Assembly (NCBI RefSeq): GCF_004015185.1
Contig: NZ_CP025746.1
Location: 4,667,776-4,731,775, forward strand
Origin: Clostridium manihotivorum
Lineage (GTDB): Bacteria > Bacillota > Clostridia > Clostridiales > Clostridiaceae
Length of the DNA: 64,000 nt
Direction of reading: 5' to 3'
A program made the translations under genes and the position numbers. The first letter of the stretch is position 1. Every line of letters begins with the position of its first letter. Under the pieces are notes generated by a model. It made no database searches and had not been told where the DNA came from. It worked only from the letters and a program-made list of their open reading frames with translations. Positions 15,008 to 23,796 of the stretch are shown here, one piece after another.

Positions 15008-16981
15008 TTACTTCGCTTCTACAGGACCATATGTATTTTTAACATTTAGTAATTTTCTGTATAGTAAATTTATATTATTTTGGCTCTTAACTCTTACAAT
15101 ATTATTTCTAGTATAGTCTTCAAGCTTTCCCATAAAGTTAGACGGCTCAATTTCCTTTTCGTACACCATCTTTAAACCTTTTTCCCAGCTTGCAGTAAGT
15201 ATAGGATTAAGTAATGATGGGATGGAGGAGCTTATAACCTCATAGATCATCTCACCTTTTATGGTTGGTGTTAGTATCTGTGTCTTCGAATTAACAGTCA
15301 AGTAATTGATATTAATAAGCTTTTTAATAATCTCAGCTCTTGTGGCGGAGGTTCCTATACCTGAGCCCTTTATCTGCTCTCTCAAGTCATCATCCTCTAT
15401 GAGCTTGCCGGCATTTTCCATTGCTATAACCATAGAGCCAGATGTATATCTCTTAGGCGGGCTTGTTTCTCCTTCTTTTATTGTAAATTGTCCGATCTTA
15501 AGCTTATTTCCCTTTCTAAGCTCATTTAACCATAAATAGGAGTTGTCATCATCTTCCTTGCTATCATTCTTTAAGATATCTAAGTATCCTCTTTCAATAC
15601 ATACTTTAATGCTCTTAAAAAACTTTTCTCCCATTATATCAGCAGTTATTGAAAGTTTAGAATACTTGGCTGGTGGGAAAAATATACTTAAAAATCTTGT
15701 TACCACTAATTCAAAAATCTCACGCTCTAGCTTGCCTAGAGTTCTTACAGCCCCTTCTCCTTCGCCAGTTGGTATTATGGCATAGTGGTCCGTTATCTTT
15801 GAATCATCAACATATTTACTTTTAACTATATCCTTAGTCCAATTGTTCTTCATTATCTTCATAGCATTTTCCGAAATACTAGGATTGTATGAGAACTTAG
15901 TAAGCTTATTTAGGGTCTTTCCTATTTCTTTAGCTACTGCAGAAGATATAACTCTTGCATCAGTTCTAGGATAAGTTAATAACTTCTTCTCATATAGCTT
16001 TTGAATTACTCCCAAAGTTTCGTCAGGACTTATCTTAAATCTTTTAGTACATTCATTCTGCAATTCTGCTAAGTTGAATAGAAGCGGAGCATACTTTGTT
16101 TCTTTAGTCTTCTTAACTTCATCTATAAGCGCAAGCTCTGCAGGTTTTAAACTGGTTACAAGCTCTTCTGCCGTATTTCTAGCTTTGAATCCGGTATCAT
16201 TATATAAAAGAGGAGATTCATAATACCTAGAGCCTTCCACCGCTTTCCATTCTGCATCAAAGGCATTTTCTTCCTTCTTCAACTCCACATTAACCTTGTA
16301 AAAACTTGTTTTAGTAAAATTTCTTATTTCTCTTTCTCTGTTTACAACTATTCCTAAAACACAACTCATTACTCTTCCTACGGCTATTACTACATGATTT
16401 TCAGATAAAACTTCGGATATCTTTCTACCGTACATCAAGGTAAGCAATCTTGAAAAGTTTATCCCTAAAAGAAAATCTTCCTTTGCTCTAAGGTATGCTG
16501 AAGCTGCTAAGGAATCATACTGGTCAAGAGGTTTTGCTTCCTTAATACCTCTTTTGATCTCTTCTTCCGTTTGTGAATCTATCCAAACTCTCTTTTTCAC
16601 CTTATTGGGAGTACCAGCCATCTGATCAACTAATCTATAGATATACTCTCCCTCTCTCCCGGAGTCCGTACAGACGTATATAACATCAACATCATCTCTA
16701 TTTAATAATCTTGAAACTGTATCAAATTGTTTTTTTACGTTTGGTATAACATCATATTTATACTCTTTAGGCAGGAAAGGCAATTCTGCCAAATTCCACT
16801 TCTTAAACTTAATATCATAAGCTTCTGGATAACACATTGTTACCATGTGTCCAACACACCATGTAAAAATAGACTCCTGCCCCTCTACATATCCATCACT
16901 TTTCTTACCATTTACTTTTAATAACTTTATAAATTCCATGGCTACAGATGGTTTTTCTGTAACAAATAAAGCTTTACCCAT
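15008..16981 (-). CDS. topB: DNA topoisomerase III (type IA)
   Basis: 657-residue type IA topoisomerase that relaxes negative supercoils and decatenates DNA by passing a strand through a transient single-strand break. The Toprim domain at the N-terminus has E in FVTEKPSVAMEF and the DxD in VCTDSGREGEY (about 100-110). The active-site tyrosine is in LLTYPRTDARVISS (about 333-346). The helix-turn motif GSGIGTSATRAEII near residue 540 is typical. The protein ends without C-terminal zinc fingers, as topoisomerase III does, unlike TopA. AAAGGA precedes ATG 16981; an upstream in-frame TTG has no support. Confidence 0.94.
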   Translation of the reverse strand: MGKALFVTEKPSVAMEFIKLLKVNGKKSDGYVEGQESIFTWCVGHMVTMCYPEAYDIKFKKWNLAELPFLPKEYKYDVIPNVKKQFDTVSRLLNRDDVDVIYVCTDSGREGEYIYRLVDQMAGTPNKVKKRVWIDSQTEEEIKRGIKEAKPLDQYDSLAASAYLRAKEDFLLGINFSRLLTLMYGRKISEVLSENHVVIAVGRVMSCVLGIVVNREREIRNFTKTSFYKVNVELKKEENAFDAEWKAVEGSRYYESPLLYNDTGFKARNTAEELVTSLKPAELALIDEVKKTKETKYAPLLFNLAELQNECTKRFKISPDETLGVIQKLYEKKLLTYPRTDARVISSAVAKEIGKTLNKLTKFSYNPSISENAMKIMKNNWTKDIVKSKYVDDSKITDHYAIIPTGEGEGAVRTLGKLEREIFELVVTRFLSIFFPPAKYSKLSITADIMGEKFFKSIKVCIERGYLDILKNDSKEDDDNSYLWLNELRKGNKLKIGQFTIKEGETSPPKRYTSGSMVIAMENAGKLIEDDDLREQIKGSGIGTSATRAEIIKKLININYLTVNSKTQILTPTIKGEMIYEVISSSIPSLLNPILTASWEKGLKMVYEKEIEPSNFMGKLEDYTRNNIVRVKSQNNINLLYRKLLNVKNTYGPVEAK

Positions 16982-17124
16982 AATCAAAATCCTTTCTAAG
17001 AAAACAACCTATGTTTTTTTAGGAAGTTCATAAGTTTAATTGTTCAAATAACAAGATATTCAATTCTTAAATTATTGAACCTTCACCTTTATACTTACCT
17101 TTTCCAAAGTATCCTAGGCGAAAA

Positions 17125-17156
17125 AATATAGCTTCCCTCTAAAGAGAAGCTATATT
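17125..17156 (-). terminator. Terminator downstream of the amidohydrolase gene
   Basis: An 11-bp stem AATATAGCTTC / GAAGCTATATT with a 10-base loop. On the minus strand it runs into TTTTTTCGCC, a good U-tract. It lies 33 bp after the amidohydrolase stop. Confidence 0.88.
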
Positions 17157-17189
17157 AATTATATACTATTTTAACGATAAATTAAACCT

Positions 17190-18344
17190 TTATTCGCATT
17201 TACTATAAACAACCTTACCATCAACTATTGTATAAAGAGTAGTTGTTGCAACTTCAAATGGACTTCCATCTAGTATAACTATATCTGCATCCTTACCAGG
17301 TTCTAGGCTACCAACTCTATCTGATATTCCAGCTATCTCTGCAGCATTTATAGTTATTGTGCTTAAAGCTTCTTCAAAGGTTAAACCTTCCTTCATTGCA
17401 TAAGCTGCGCATAGAGGTAAATGTTCTATTTGTATAACAGGGTGATCTGTTATTATAGCAACCTTAACTCCTGCTCTTATTAACTCTATAGGTGTCCTAA
17501 AACTTTTATTAGTAAGCTCTATCTTTGTACTAAAAGTCATTGTAGGTCCTACAAGTGCAGGAACTCCTGCTTCTTTTATCTTATCAACTATTAGATGACC
17601 TTCTGTACAGTGATCTAAGGTAATTGGTACGTTAAATTCCTTAGCTATTCTAAGTGCTGTCAATATGTCATCTGCTCTATGAGCATGAGCCTTAAGTGGA
17701 ATCTTTCCTTCTATAACTGGTACTAAAGCTTCATATTTAAGATTAATCTCAAAGAATTCGCCCTTCTCTTCTGCCTTCTTTTTCTTTCCTATATAATTCT
17801 TTGTTTCAGTCAAAGTTTGTCTAAGAAGAGCCGCTGTAGCCATTCTTGTCATAGGAGCTTTTCCCTTTGCATTGTATACTCTCTTTGGATTTTCACCAAA
17901 AGCTATCTTCATAGCTACTGGTTCCTTTAATATCATGTCATCAATGCAGTTTCCTTGAGTTTTCATAGCTATGAATTGTCCACCAATAACATTGGCACTT
18001 CCTGGACCGGTAAGTACAGAAGTTACTCCAGCCTTAACTGCTTTTCTAAAAGCTCCATCCACAGGATTAACTCCATCTAAAGCTCTTAGATGAGGAGTTA
18101 CAGGATCAGTCATCTCATTAATATCATGGCCCTCAAAACCCATATTCTCTTCTTCTCCGCCTATATGAGTATGCGCATCAATCATTCCTGGAATTACATA
18201 GCCACCTTTTGCATCAATAACTTCATCATCTGATACCTCTATGTTCTCTCCAATTTCTACAATCTTTCCATCCTTTACAAGAATGCTACCACATTCGAAA
18301 GCTTGTCCAGCCATAGTGAAAATTTTCCCATTTTTAATTAGCAT
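17190..18344 (-). CDS. Amidohydrolase (metal-dependent, imidazolonepropionase-like)
   Basis: 384-residue cytosolic amidohydrolase-superfamily TIM-barrel enzyme. Metal-site motifs appear in order: HxH in GMIDAHTHIGG (about 57-67), H in LKAHAHRADD, H in TLDHCTEGH, and the catalytic Asp in AIITDHPVIQ. The C-terminal GSLEPGKDADIVILDG is the standard composite-barrel strand of this superfamily. AAGGAG stands 9 bases before ATG 18344; an ATG three codons upstream touches the ribosome site. Substrate unknown; related genes are annotated as imidazolonepropionases or dipeptidases. It is monocistronic with its own terminator. Confidence 0.9.
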   Translation of the reverse strand: MLIKNGKIFTMAGQAFECGSILVKDGKIVEIGENIEVSDDEVIDAKGGYVIPGMIDAHTHIGGEEENMGFEGHDINEMTDPVTPHLRALDGVNPVDGAFRKAVKAGVTSVLTGPGSANVIGGQFIAMKTQGNCIDDMILKEPVAMKIAFGENPKRVYNAKGKAPMTRMATAALLRQTLTETKNYIGKKKKAEEKGEFFEINLKYEALVPVIEGKIPLKAHAHRADDILTALRIAKEFNVPITLDHCTEGHLIVDKIKEAGVPALVGPTMTFSTKIELTNKSFRTPIELIRAGVKVAIITDHPVIQIEHLPLCAAYAMKEGLTFEEALSTITINAAEIAGISDRVGSLEPGKDADIVILDGSPFEVATTTLYTIVDGKVVYSKCE

Positions 18345-18845
18345 ATAACACATCTCCTTATTTTATTATTTGATATTATGTTTAAGCAATTCACTAAAAA
18401 GTTTAGTTAAATTAATATATTATATAAATCTAAACCACTCAAATTATAGAATTTATCTTTATAAAAATGATTTAAAATATATCCTCGTAATTTATTCAGT
18501 TTACGTATGTACAACTTGAATGCCAAATATATTATTAGAATTCCTATAGTGTCTCATATAAAAACTTAAAAATATAACTTTTATTATAAATTGATCCATA
18601 TCATTCTTATAAAAATATTTTACCATATTATTAAAAATAATTAAACGTTAAAATAATTATAATGCATTAATTTCACTTCATCCTATCTAACTAATTTTGA
18701 TTATTCATATTTCTTACTTTACTACATCAATAAAAAACTTATATTCCTAAAATCTATATTGAGGTATTATGAGTTTATTAAAAAAGTATAATGTTTAACA
18801 TAAAACAAAAAAGGGAGCAAAATTGCTCCCTCTAATTACAAACTA
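18345..18845. other. A+T-rich intergenic region
   Basis: About 500 bp with no gene or recognisable repeat. It holds the promoter region of the amidohydrolase gene at its left side and the terminator of the oppA-like gene at its right side (18813-18830). Confidence 0.5.
18813..18830 (-). terminator. Terminator downstream of the peptide-binding lipoprotein gene
   Basis: GGGAGCA / TGCTCCC stem with a short AAAT/ATTT loop. On the minus strand TTTTTTGTTTT follows. It lies 16 bp after the stop codon. Confidence 0.9.
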
Positions 18846-20567
18846 TTATTTTGCACTTGGATCAGTTAATTCTACCTTGTAGATATCATATGTCCAATCT
18901 CTAAATGCAGATATATTTAAGTTCTTAACTTTAGAACTTACAGCCCAAACTTGTTTTGGATTTGATACGAATAAATAAGGAACTTCATCGTTTATTAACT
19001 TACACCACTCTTGATAAGCTTCTTTTCTAACCTTTTGATCAGTAGTTCCTAAACCTTTAGCTATTAACTCTTCAGATTTGTCTGGATGCCAACCAACTGA
19101 GTTATTTCCACCTAATACATCTTGTGATTTTGAGAATATTCCTGATGGATCTGGATCAGTTGAAAGTGACCATCCCATAGCATACATTTGGAAGTCTTGC
19201 TTATCATAAACTTTTTCTGCAATAGTGTTAAAGTCCATTGAATCAGTTATCAACTTGATACCAAGCTTAGTCCAGTCTTCTTTAACTACTGGTATCATAG
19301 CTTGTATCATAGCATTATCAGATGTAGCTAGCCAATGTACTTCGAATGGCTTTCCATCTTTTTCTCTAACCTTTGTAGAGTCATTCATCTTCCAACCAGC
19401 ATCATCTAATAGCTTCTTAGCTTTTTCTAAATCATAAGTATATTCATTTAAACCTGTTGGTTCAACCCAAGATGTTGGAGCATTATTAGTATTTGCAACT
19501 GTACCATAACCTTGATAGTATGAGTCAACAAATTCTTTTCTTCTTGTTCCATACATAAGAGCTTGACGTACCTTCTTATCAGAGAACATAGGAAGTCTTG
19601 TATTTAATCCTATATAGTTGTAGTTGTTAGCTGAGAATATTTGTTGATCTAGGAATCCTGCAGTTTGAACCATCTTTACAGTGTTTGCATTTGCAGTTAC
19701 TTGGTTAACATCAACTTGTCCAGCTGACAATTCTTGAACGTTTGTCTTATCATTTGTTACCTTGTATATGATTTTTGCAATCTTTGGAGCACCTTTATAG
19801 TAATTATCATTCTTTTCAAAAGTTACTGATTCACCTTGTTTAAAGTCAACGAACTTATATGGACCAGCACCTATTGGTTTAAGGAAGCTATCCTTTATTT
19901 TTTGCATATTTCCTTTTTCAAAGTTATATACAGCTTTTGGTAATACACCATAACCGAAATCATATATTCCAGGTCCCTTAACTTCTGTTAAAGTGAAGGA
20001 AATCTTGTTCTTATCTATAACCTTTATACCTGAAACTGTAGCAGCTGAGCCTTCTTTATATTCTTTGTATCCTTGAAGCTTTTCAACAGCGTCAGTTCTT
20101 GGTCCATCGTACTTAGGATCACATAGTGCAGTATAAGTGAAAGCTACATCATCAGCAGTAACAGGTGTACCATCTGAGAACTTAGCATTATCAACTAATG
20201 TAAATGTATATGTCTTACCATCTTGAGAAATATCCCACTTTGATGCTAAAGCTGGAGTTGGATTTCCTTGTTCATCATTTGATATAAGACCTTCAAAAAT
20301 AAGTGAAGTTACATATCCGTCATAAACTGAATCAGAATAAAGTGGATTAAACTTTCCTTTTGGTGCACTACCACCAACAATTAAAGTATCCTTTCTGTCC
20401 TTAGCAACCTGAGGAAGTTTGCTTACATCCGTAGCCTTCTTAACCTCATTAGCTTTTTGTGAAGCAGCTGCATTATTTTTCTTTGCTGTGTCTTTTGTAC
20501 CACATCCTGTAAGAACTATTGCTCCTGCAAGGATTGTACTTAATAAAGCGATCGATTTTCTCTTCAT
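18846..20567 (-). CDS. Oligopeptide ABC transporter substrate-binding lipoprotein
   Basis: 573-residue family 5 extracellular solute-binding protein (OppA/DppA type) that captures peptides outside the membrane. A lipoprotein signal with lipobox VLTGC puts the lipidated cysteine at residue 22. The family blocks VGGSAPKGKFNPLYSDSVYD, LASKWDISQDGKTYTFTL and SDGTPVTADDVAFTY are visible. A K- and A-rich linker (about 27-50) tethers the domain to the membrane. No permease or ATPase genes are adjacent, so it works with a transporter encoded elsewhere or is an orphan receptor. It has its own terminator. Confidence 0.93.
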   Translation of the reverse strand: MKRKSIALLSTILAGAIVLTGCGTKDTAKKNNAAASQKANEVKKATDVSKLPQVAKDRKDTLIVGGSAPKGKFNPLYSDSVYDGYVTSLIFEGLISNDEQGNPTPALASKWDISQDGKTYTFTLVDNAKFSDGTPVTADDVAFTYTALCDPKYDGPRTDAVEKLQGYKEYKEGSAATVSGIKVIDKNKISFTLTEVKGPGIYDFGYGVLPKAVYNFEKGNMQKIKDSFLKPIGAGPYKFVDFKQGESVTFEKNDNYYKGAPKIAKIIYKVTNDKTNVQELSAGQVDVNQVTANANTVKMVQTAGFLDQQIFSANNYNYIGLNTRLPMFSDKKVRQALMYGTRRKEFVDSYYQGYGTVANTNNAPTSWVEPTGLNEYTYDLEKAKKLLDDAGWKMNDSTKVREKDGKPFEVHWLATSDNAMIQAMIPVVKEDWTKLGIKLITDSMDFNTIAEKVYDKQDFQMYAMGWSLSTDPDPSGIFSKSQDVLGGNNSVGWHPDKSEELIAKGLGTTDQKVRKEAYQEWCKLINDEVPYLFVSNPKQVWAVSSKVKNLNISAFRDWTYDIYKVELTDPSAK

Positions 20568-20886
20568 TAATTCCTACCCATATTACACAAATAACGTGTA
20601 AAAGAGTAGACTCACCCCCTTTTACTTTATATATATATAATCTGAAAACAGATTTTAACTATGTTAAAATTATAAATATATTGATAAAAATTTATTACTA
20701 GTATTTACTAAGTATTAACAATTTTTTAATGCTTATATATTTTATACCATATCTTCTCAAATAACACAACTACTTTTTTTTACTTTTTTATTATTTTTTT
20801 ATAAATTCCTGATTATTATAATAAGTTTAATAGATAAAACCAGCAATTAATTATTGAATTATCATTTAGTACTAAAATTTAATTGT
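20568..20886. other. A+T-rich intergenic region upstream of the peptide-binding gene
   Basis: 319 bp with no gene. A small palindrome AATCTGAAAACAGATT near 20639 lies in the leader of the peptide-binding lipoprotein gene. Its significance is unclear. Confidence 0.4.
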
Positions 20887-21384
20887 TTACATCTCATTCA
20901 TCATCCAAATAAAGAAGTTTAATACTCCAGCATATGTAACCCACAATATGTAAGGAGCAATCAAAATACCAGAAACTCTATCTACTTTTAGAAACTTAAT
21001 AAAAGTAATTATAATAAAAATAAATAAAACTACCAATTCTATAAATGCTAGCCCATAAAGTCTTAGTTTAAAAAATATCAATGGCCACAGAAAGTTTAGT
21101 ACTAACTGAATAGAATAAAATAGTAGTGCATTATTAATATTTATCCCTTGCTTCTCTAATTGATAAACCCTATAAGCAGCAATGGCCATAAGTAAATACA
21201 ATATAATCCAGACTATCGGAAAAATCCAAGAAGGCGGTGACAATATTGGTTTACTTAGATTCAAATACTGCTTATCACTAGACGCTGTAATAATCCCAAT
21301 AACCATTCCGCCACCTAATGCTATCAAAATACTTATTATTAGGTCTCCAATATTAAATTTTCCGTTCACTTTAAAAATATTCAT
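20887..21384 (-). CDS. tspO: TspO/MBR-family membrane protein
   Basis: 165-residue protein with five membrane helices, the TspO fold that binds porphyrins and other hydrophobic ligands. Landmarks: KPILSPPSWIFPIVWIILYLLMA (about 47-69) and the Trp/Asn-rich NFLWPLIFF in helix 3, plus LWVTYAGVLNFFIWMMN at the C-terminus. Length is typical. GGGGAGG stands before the ATG. The role in clostridia is not established; in other bacteria it affects tetrapyrrole handling and stress responses. It is monocistronic. Confidence 0.93.
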   Translation of the reverse strand: MNIFKVNGKFNIGDLIISILIALGGGMVIGIITASSDKQYLNLSKPILSPPSWIFPIVWIILYLLMAIAAYRVYQLEKQGININNALLFYSIQLVLNFLWPLIFFKLRLYGLAFIELVVLFIFIIITFIKFLKVDRVSGILIAPYILWVTYAGVLNFFIWMMNEM

Positions 21385-21606
21385 AATATCCTCCCCTTAA
21401 TGTATCACCTTATTTAAGATTACAGTGAAATTTGTATTTTATCCTTCAGGAAAATTATAGTAAGAATATTTTTGTTTTATTACATTTATATAAGAACCAA
21501 ATCACATATTTTCTCTTTTTTATTCTTTTTCCTATATCTACATTTGAACCATCTATACAACTTATCCATAGTTTTATCAAAATATAATTTCTTAAAGAAT
21601 AAAAAA

Positions 21607-21640
21607 ATCACTGAAATAATAATTCCAGTGATTTTTGGCA
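21607..21640 (-). terminator. Terminator downstream of the sensor-kinase pair
   Basis: AAATCACTG / CAGTGATTT stem with a 13-base A/T loop; on the minus strand TTTTTTATTC follows. The stem sequence resembles the intron-target terminator at 14711-14747. The 385-bp gap between tspO and the kinase gene has no other feature I can support. Confidence 0.75.
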
Positions 21641-21769
21641 TCTGTCACTACAAATTCAGATTTTTAGATCACTTTAATTTTTTATCTTCCTTATACGCAG
21701 AAGAACTTCATTAGCTTGATAAAAAACAGAGAATATCAGAAAGTGATTTGCTGATTGAAGCGTTACATC

Positions 21770-23794
21770 TTAGTTATATATATCTGAAAATTCTATATCC
21801 ACCTTTTCTTTTAACTCATTAAATTTGTTATTTGTAAACATTTTATAGTCACACTTATAATCTTTTATCCTATCAAATCTTATGGTAAACCTATTTCCAT
21901 TTTCAAAGGTATCTAGCTTTATCTCTCCCCCTTGCAGTTCTACTAGCGCTTTTGATATAAAGAGACCTAGACCACTACCTTCTTTTCTACTATTTAGATC
22001 ATATTGAGCTTTAGAAAACTTATCAAATATATAACTTTGCTCTTGTTCTGAAATTCTTTTAGAATCATTTAGTATGCATATACTCACGTCGCTATCACTA
22101 CAACTTATAGAAACAAATATATATCCTCCAGGCCGTCCATATTTAACACTATTTGATAGTAGATTTAAGATAACTCTCTCAAGCAACTCCATATCGCAGT
22201 TAACATAAATCTCTTCTTCATCTGCATCAAAAGTAAGCTCCATCTTGAATCTATTAACATATTCTAAAGTAGATTGTGCTACATTTTCAACTAAATATAC
22301 TATATTATATATACTCATAGTAGGTGTTAAATACCCTTCAGATATTTTGTTTGTATCTATAAAGTTATTTATGGTCCTAATCAGTCTAAGACAGTTTCTC
22401 TTTATATTCTCACTGTTTTTCTCCAAGCCATCCTTCTTTTTCTCCTCTAGATACAAATCATTTAGCTGTAATGCAGAATATATTACATTTATAGGAGTTC
22501 TTAATTCATGAGATATATTAGTATAAAACTGCCTTTTTGTCTTTTCATCCTTAATATAATTATCCAACTCACTTTTTAGTGTTCTTACCTTGCCTATATC
22601 AGTTATATCTCTAATATCTACAACACATATTGAGTTATTGATACACTCTAAATTTAAGTCGTAAACCTTGCTACTTCCATTACTATTTTCAATAACAAAA
22701 CTCAATTTATTGATTTCTTCATTATTATCTCGTCTAAAGGTACTAATATATTCAATAAAATCATCCAAACTTAGTCTCTCTATCTTCATCCGATCTTTAT
22801 AAAGCAGTTTTAACAGATTATCTGCTGAAGAGTTAACAAAACTAATCTCTCCATGCTCGAATATCAAAATTGAATCAGATATTGAGTTAATAAGAGTATT
22901 ATACTTATTTTTGCTCATTTCCATCATTTTCTTCAATTCAATCTCTAAAGCCATCCTTTTTTGAAGAATTGATTTATAATGATTTTGATCTCTTTCCATT
23001 TGTTTTAACTCATCATACATCTCATTATAAGTCCCTTGTATTAAAAACTTACTTATTCCTTCAAAAAGAGTGTAAAAAGCAAGATACTTAAAAATATGAG
23101 ACATAAGTACAACATCATAGTTGGTCTTGCTAAAGTTATAAAAGTTTATCCTTGAGATACTTTCATAAATCAATACAAGTATGGTGTAAATTACAATATA
23201 TTTCTTAGCATCTCTTGATGTGTTTCTATTTTTTAATGTTATTGTTATGATTCCAATAAACATGAATATGATAACTATCCAATTAATTTTTATAAAAACA
23301 CTTCTATTATAACTATTTATATCTGAATTTGTATAATAATATGAAGACATAAGAGTTATGAATAATACAAAAGAAGCTATTGCAAAGATAACACCGGATT
23401 TGACATAACTTATGGACCTCTTAGTAAAATATAAGGACATTAGTATAATTAAATACTCTAGATAATTCATTATAAAAGACATTATTAAGGTAAAGCTTAT
23501 AATATCTTCATACTTCTTTCCACCACTGTATGAAAGTATATGTATCACATTGACTATACATATGACTGAAAAATTTAGTCCTATATAATTGAACAAATTA
23601 TTCTTCCTTAGATTAAATCTATTCATAGAAAACATAGTAAGAGAAACGCCAAAGGTAGTACATAATATTTCAACAAACTGATGAAAAAACATGTAGTCTC
23701 CATTCTTTTCATATATAAGTATTATGATTAAAAGTATAGGAACAAAGAGTTTTAGTACTATATTCTTAGATTTTACAATGCTATTGTCATACAT
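21770..23794 (-). CDS. Membrane sensor histidine kinase (second of a pair)
   Basis: 674-residue histidine kinase. About eight hydrophobic segments fill residues 10-240 (MASE-like integral sensor), then a PAS-like region (about 290-410), HisKA with phospho-acceptor His in TNISHELRTPINVIYSALQL, and HATPase with N-box NLLSNSVKYG and G-box GSGLGLFISKALVELQGG. Its start lies 2 bases after the stop of the kinase at 23797, so the two are cotranscribed. They share domain order and similar catalytic cores, which points to tandem duplication. No response regulator is nearby. Signal unknown. Confidence 0.92.
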   Translation of the reverse strand: MYDNSIVKSKNIVLKLFVPILLIIILIYEKNGDYMFFHQFVEILCTTFGVSLTMFSMNRFNLRKNNLFNYIGLNFSVICIVNVIHILSYSGGKKYEDIISFTLIMSFIMNYLEYLIILMSLYFTKRSISYVKSGVIFAIASFVLFITLMSSYYYTNSDINSYNRSVFIKINWIVIIFMFIGIITITLKNRNTSRDAKKYIVIYTILVLIYESISRINFYNFSKTNYDVVLMSHIFKYLAFYTLFEGISKFLIQGTYNEMYDELKQMERDQNHYKSILQKRMALEIELKKMMEMSKNKYNTLINSISDSILIFEHGEISFVNSSADNLLKLLYKDRMKIERLSLDDFIEYISTFRRDNNEEINKLSFVIENSNGSSKVYDLNLECINNSICVVDIRDITDIGKVRTLKSELDNYIKDEKTKRQFYTNISHELRTPINVIYSALQLNDLYLEEKKKDGLEKNSENIKRNCLRLIRTINNFIDTNKISEGYLTPTMSIYNIVYLVENVAQSTLEYVNRFKMELTFDADEEEIYVNCDMELLERVILNLLSNSVKYGRPGGYIFVSISCSDSDVSICILNDSKRISEQEQSYIFDKFSKAQYDLNSRKEGSGLGLFISKALVELQGGEIKLDTFENGNRFTIRFDRIKDYKCDYKMFTNNKFNELKEKVDIEFSDIYN

Positions 23795-23796
23795 AC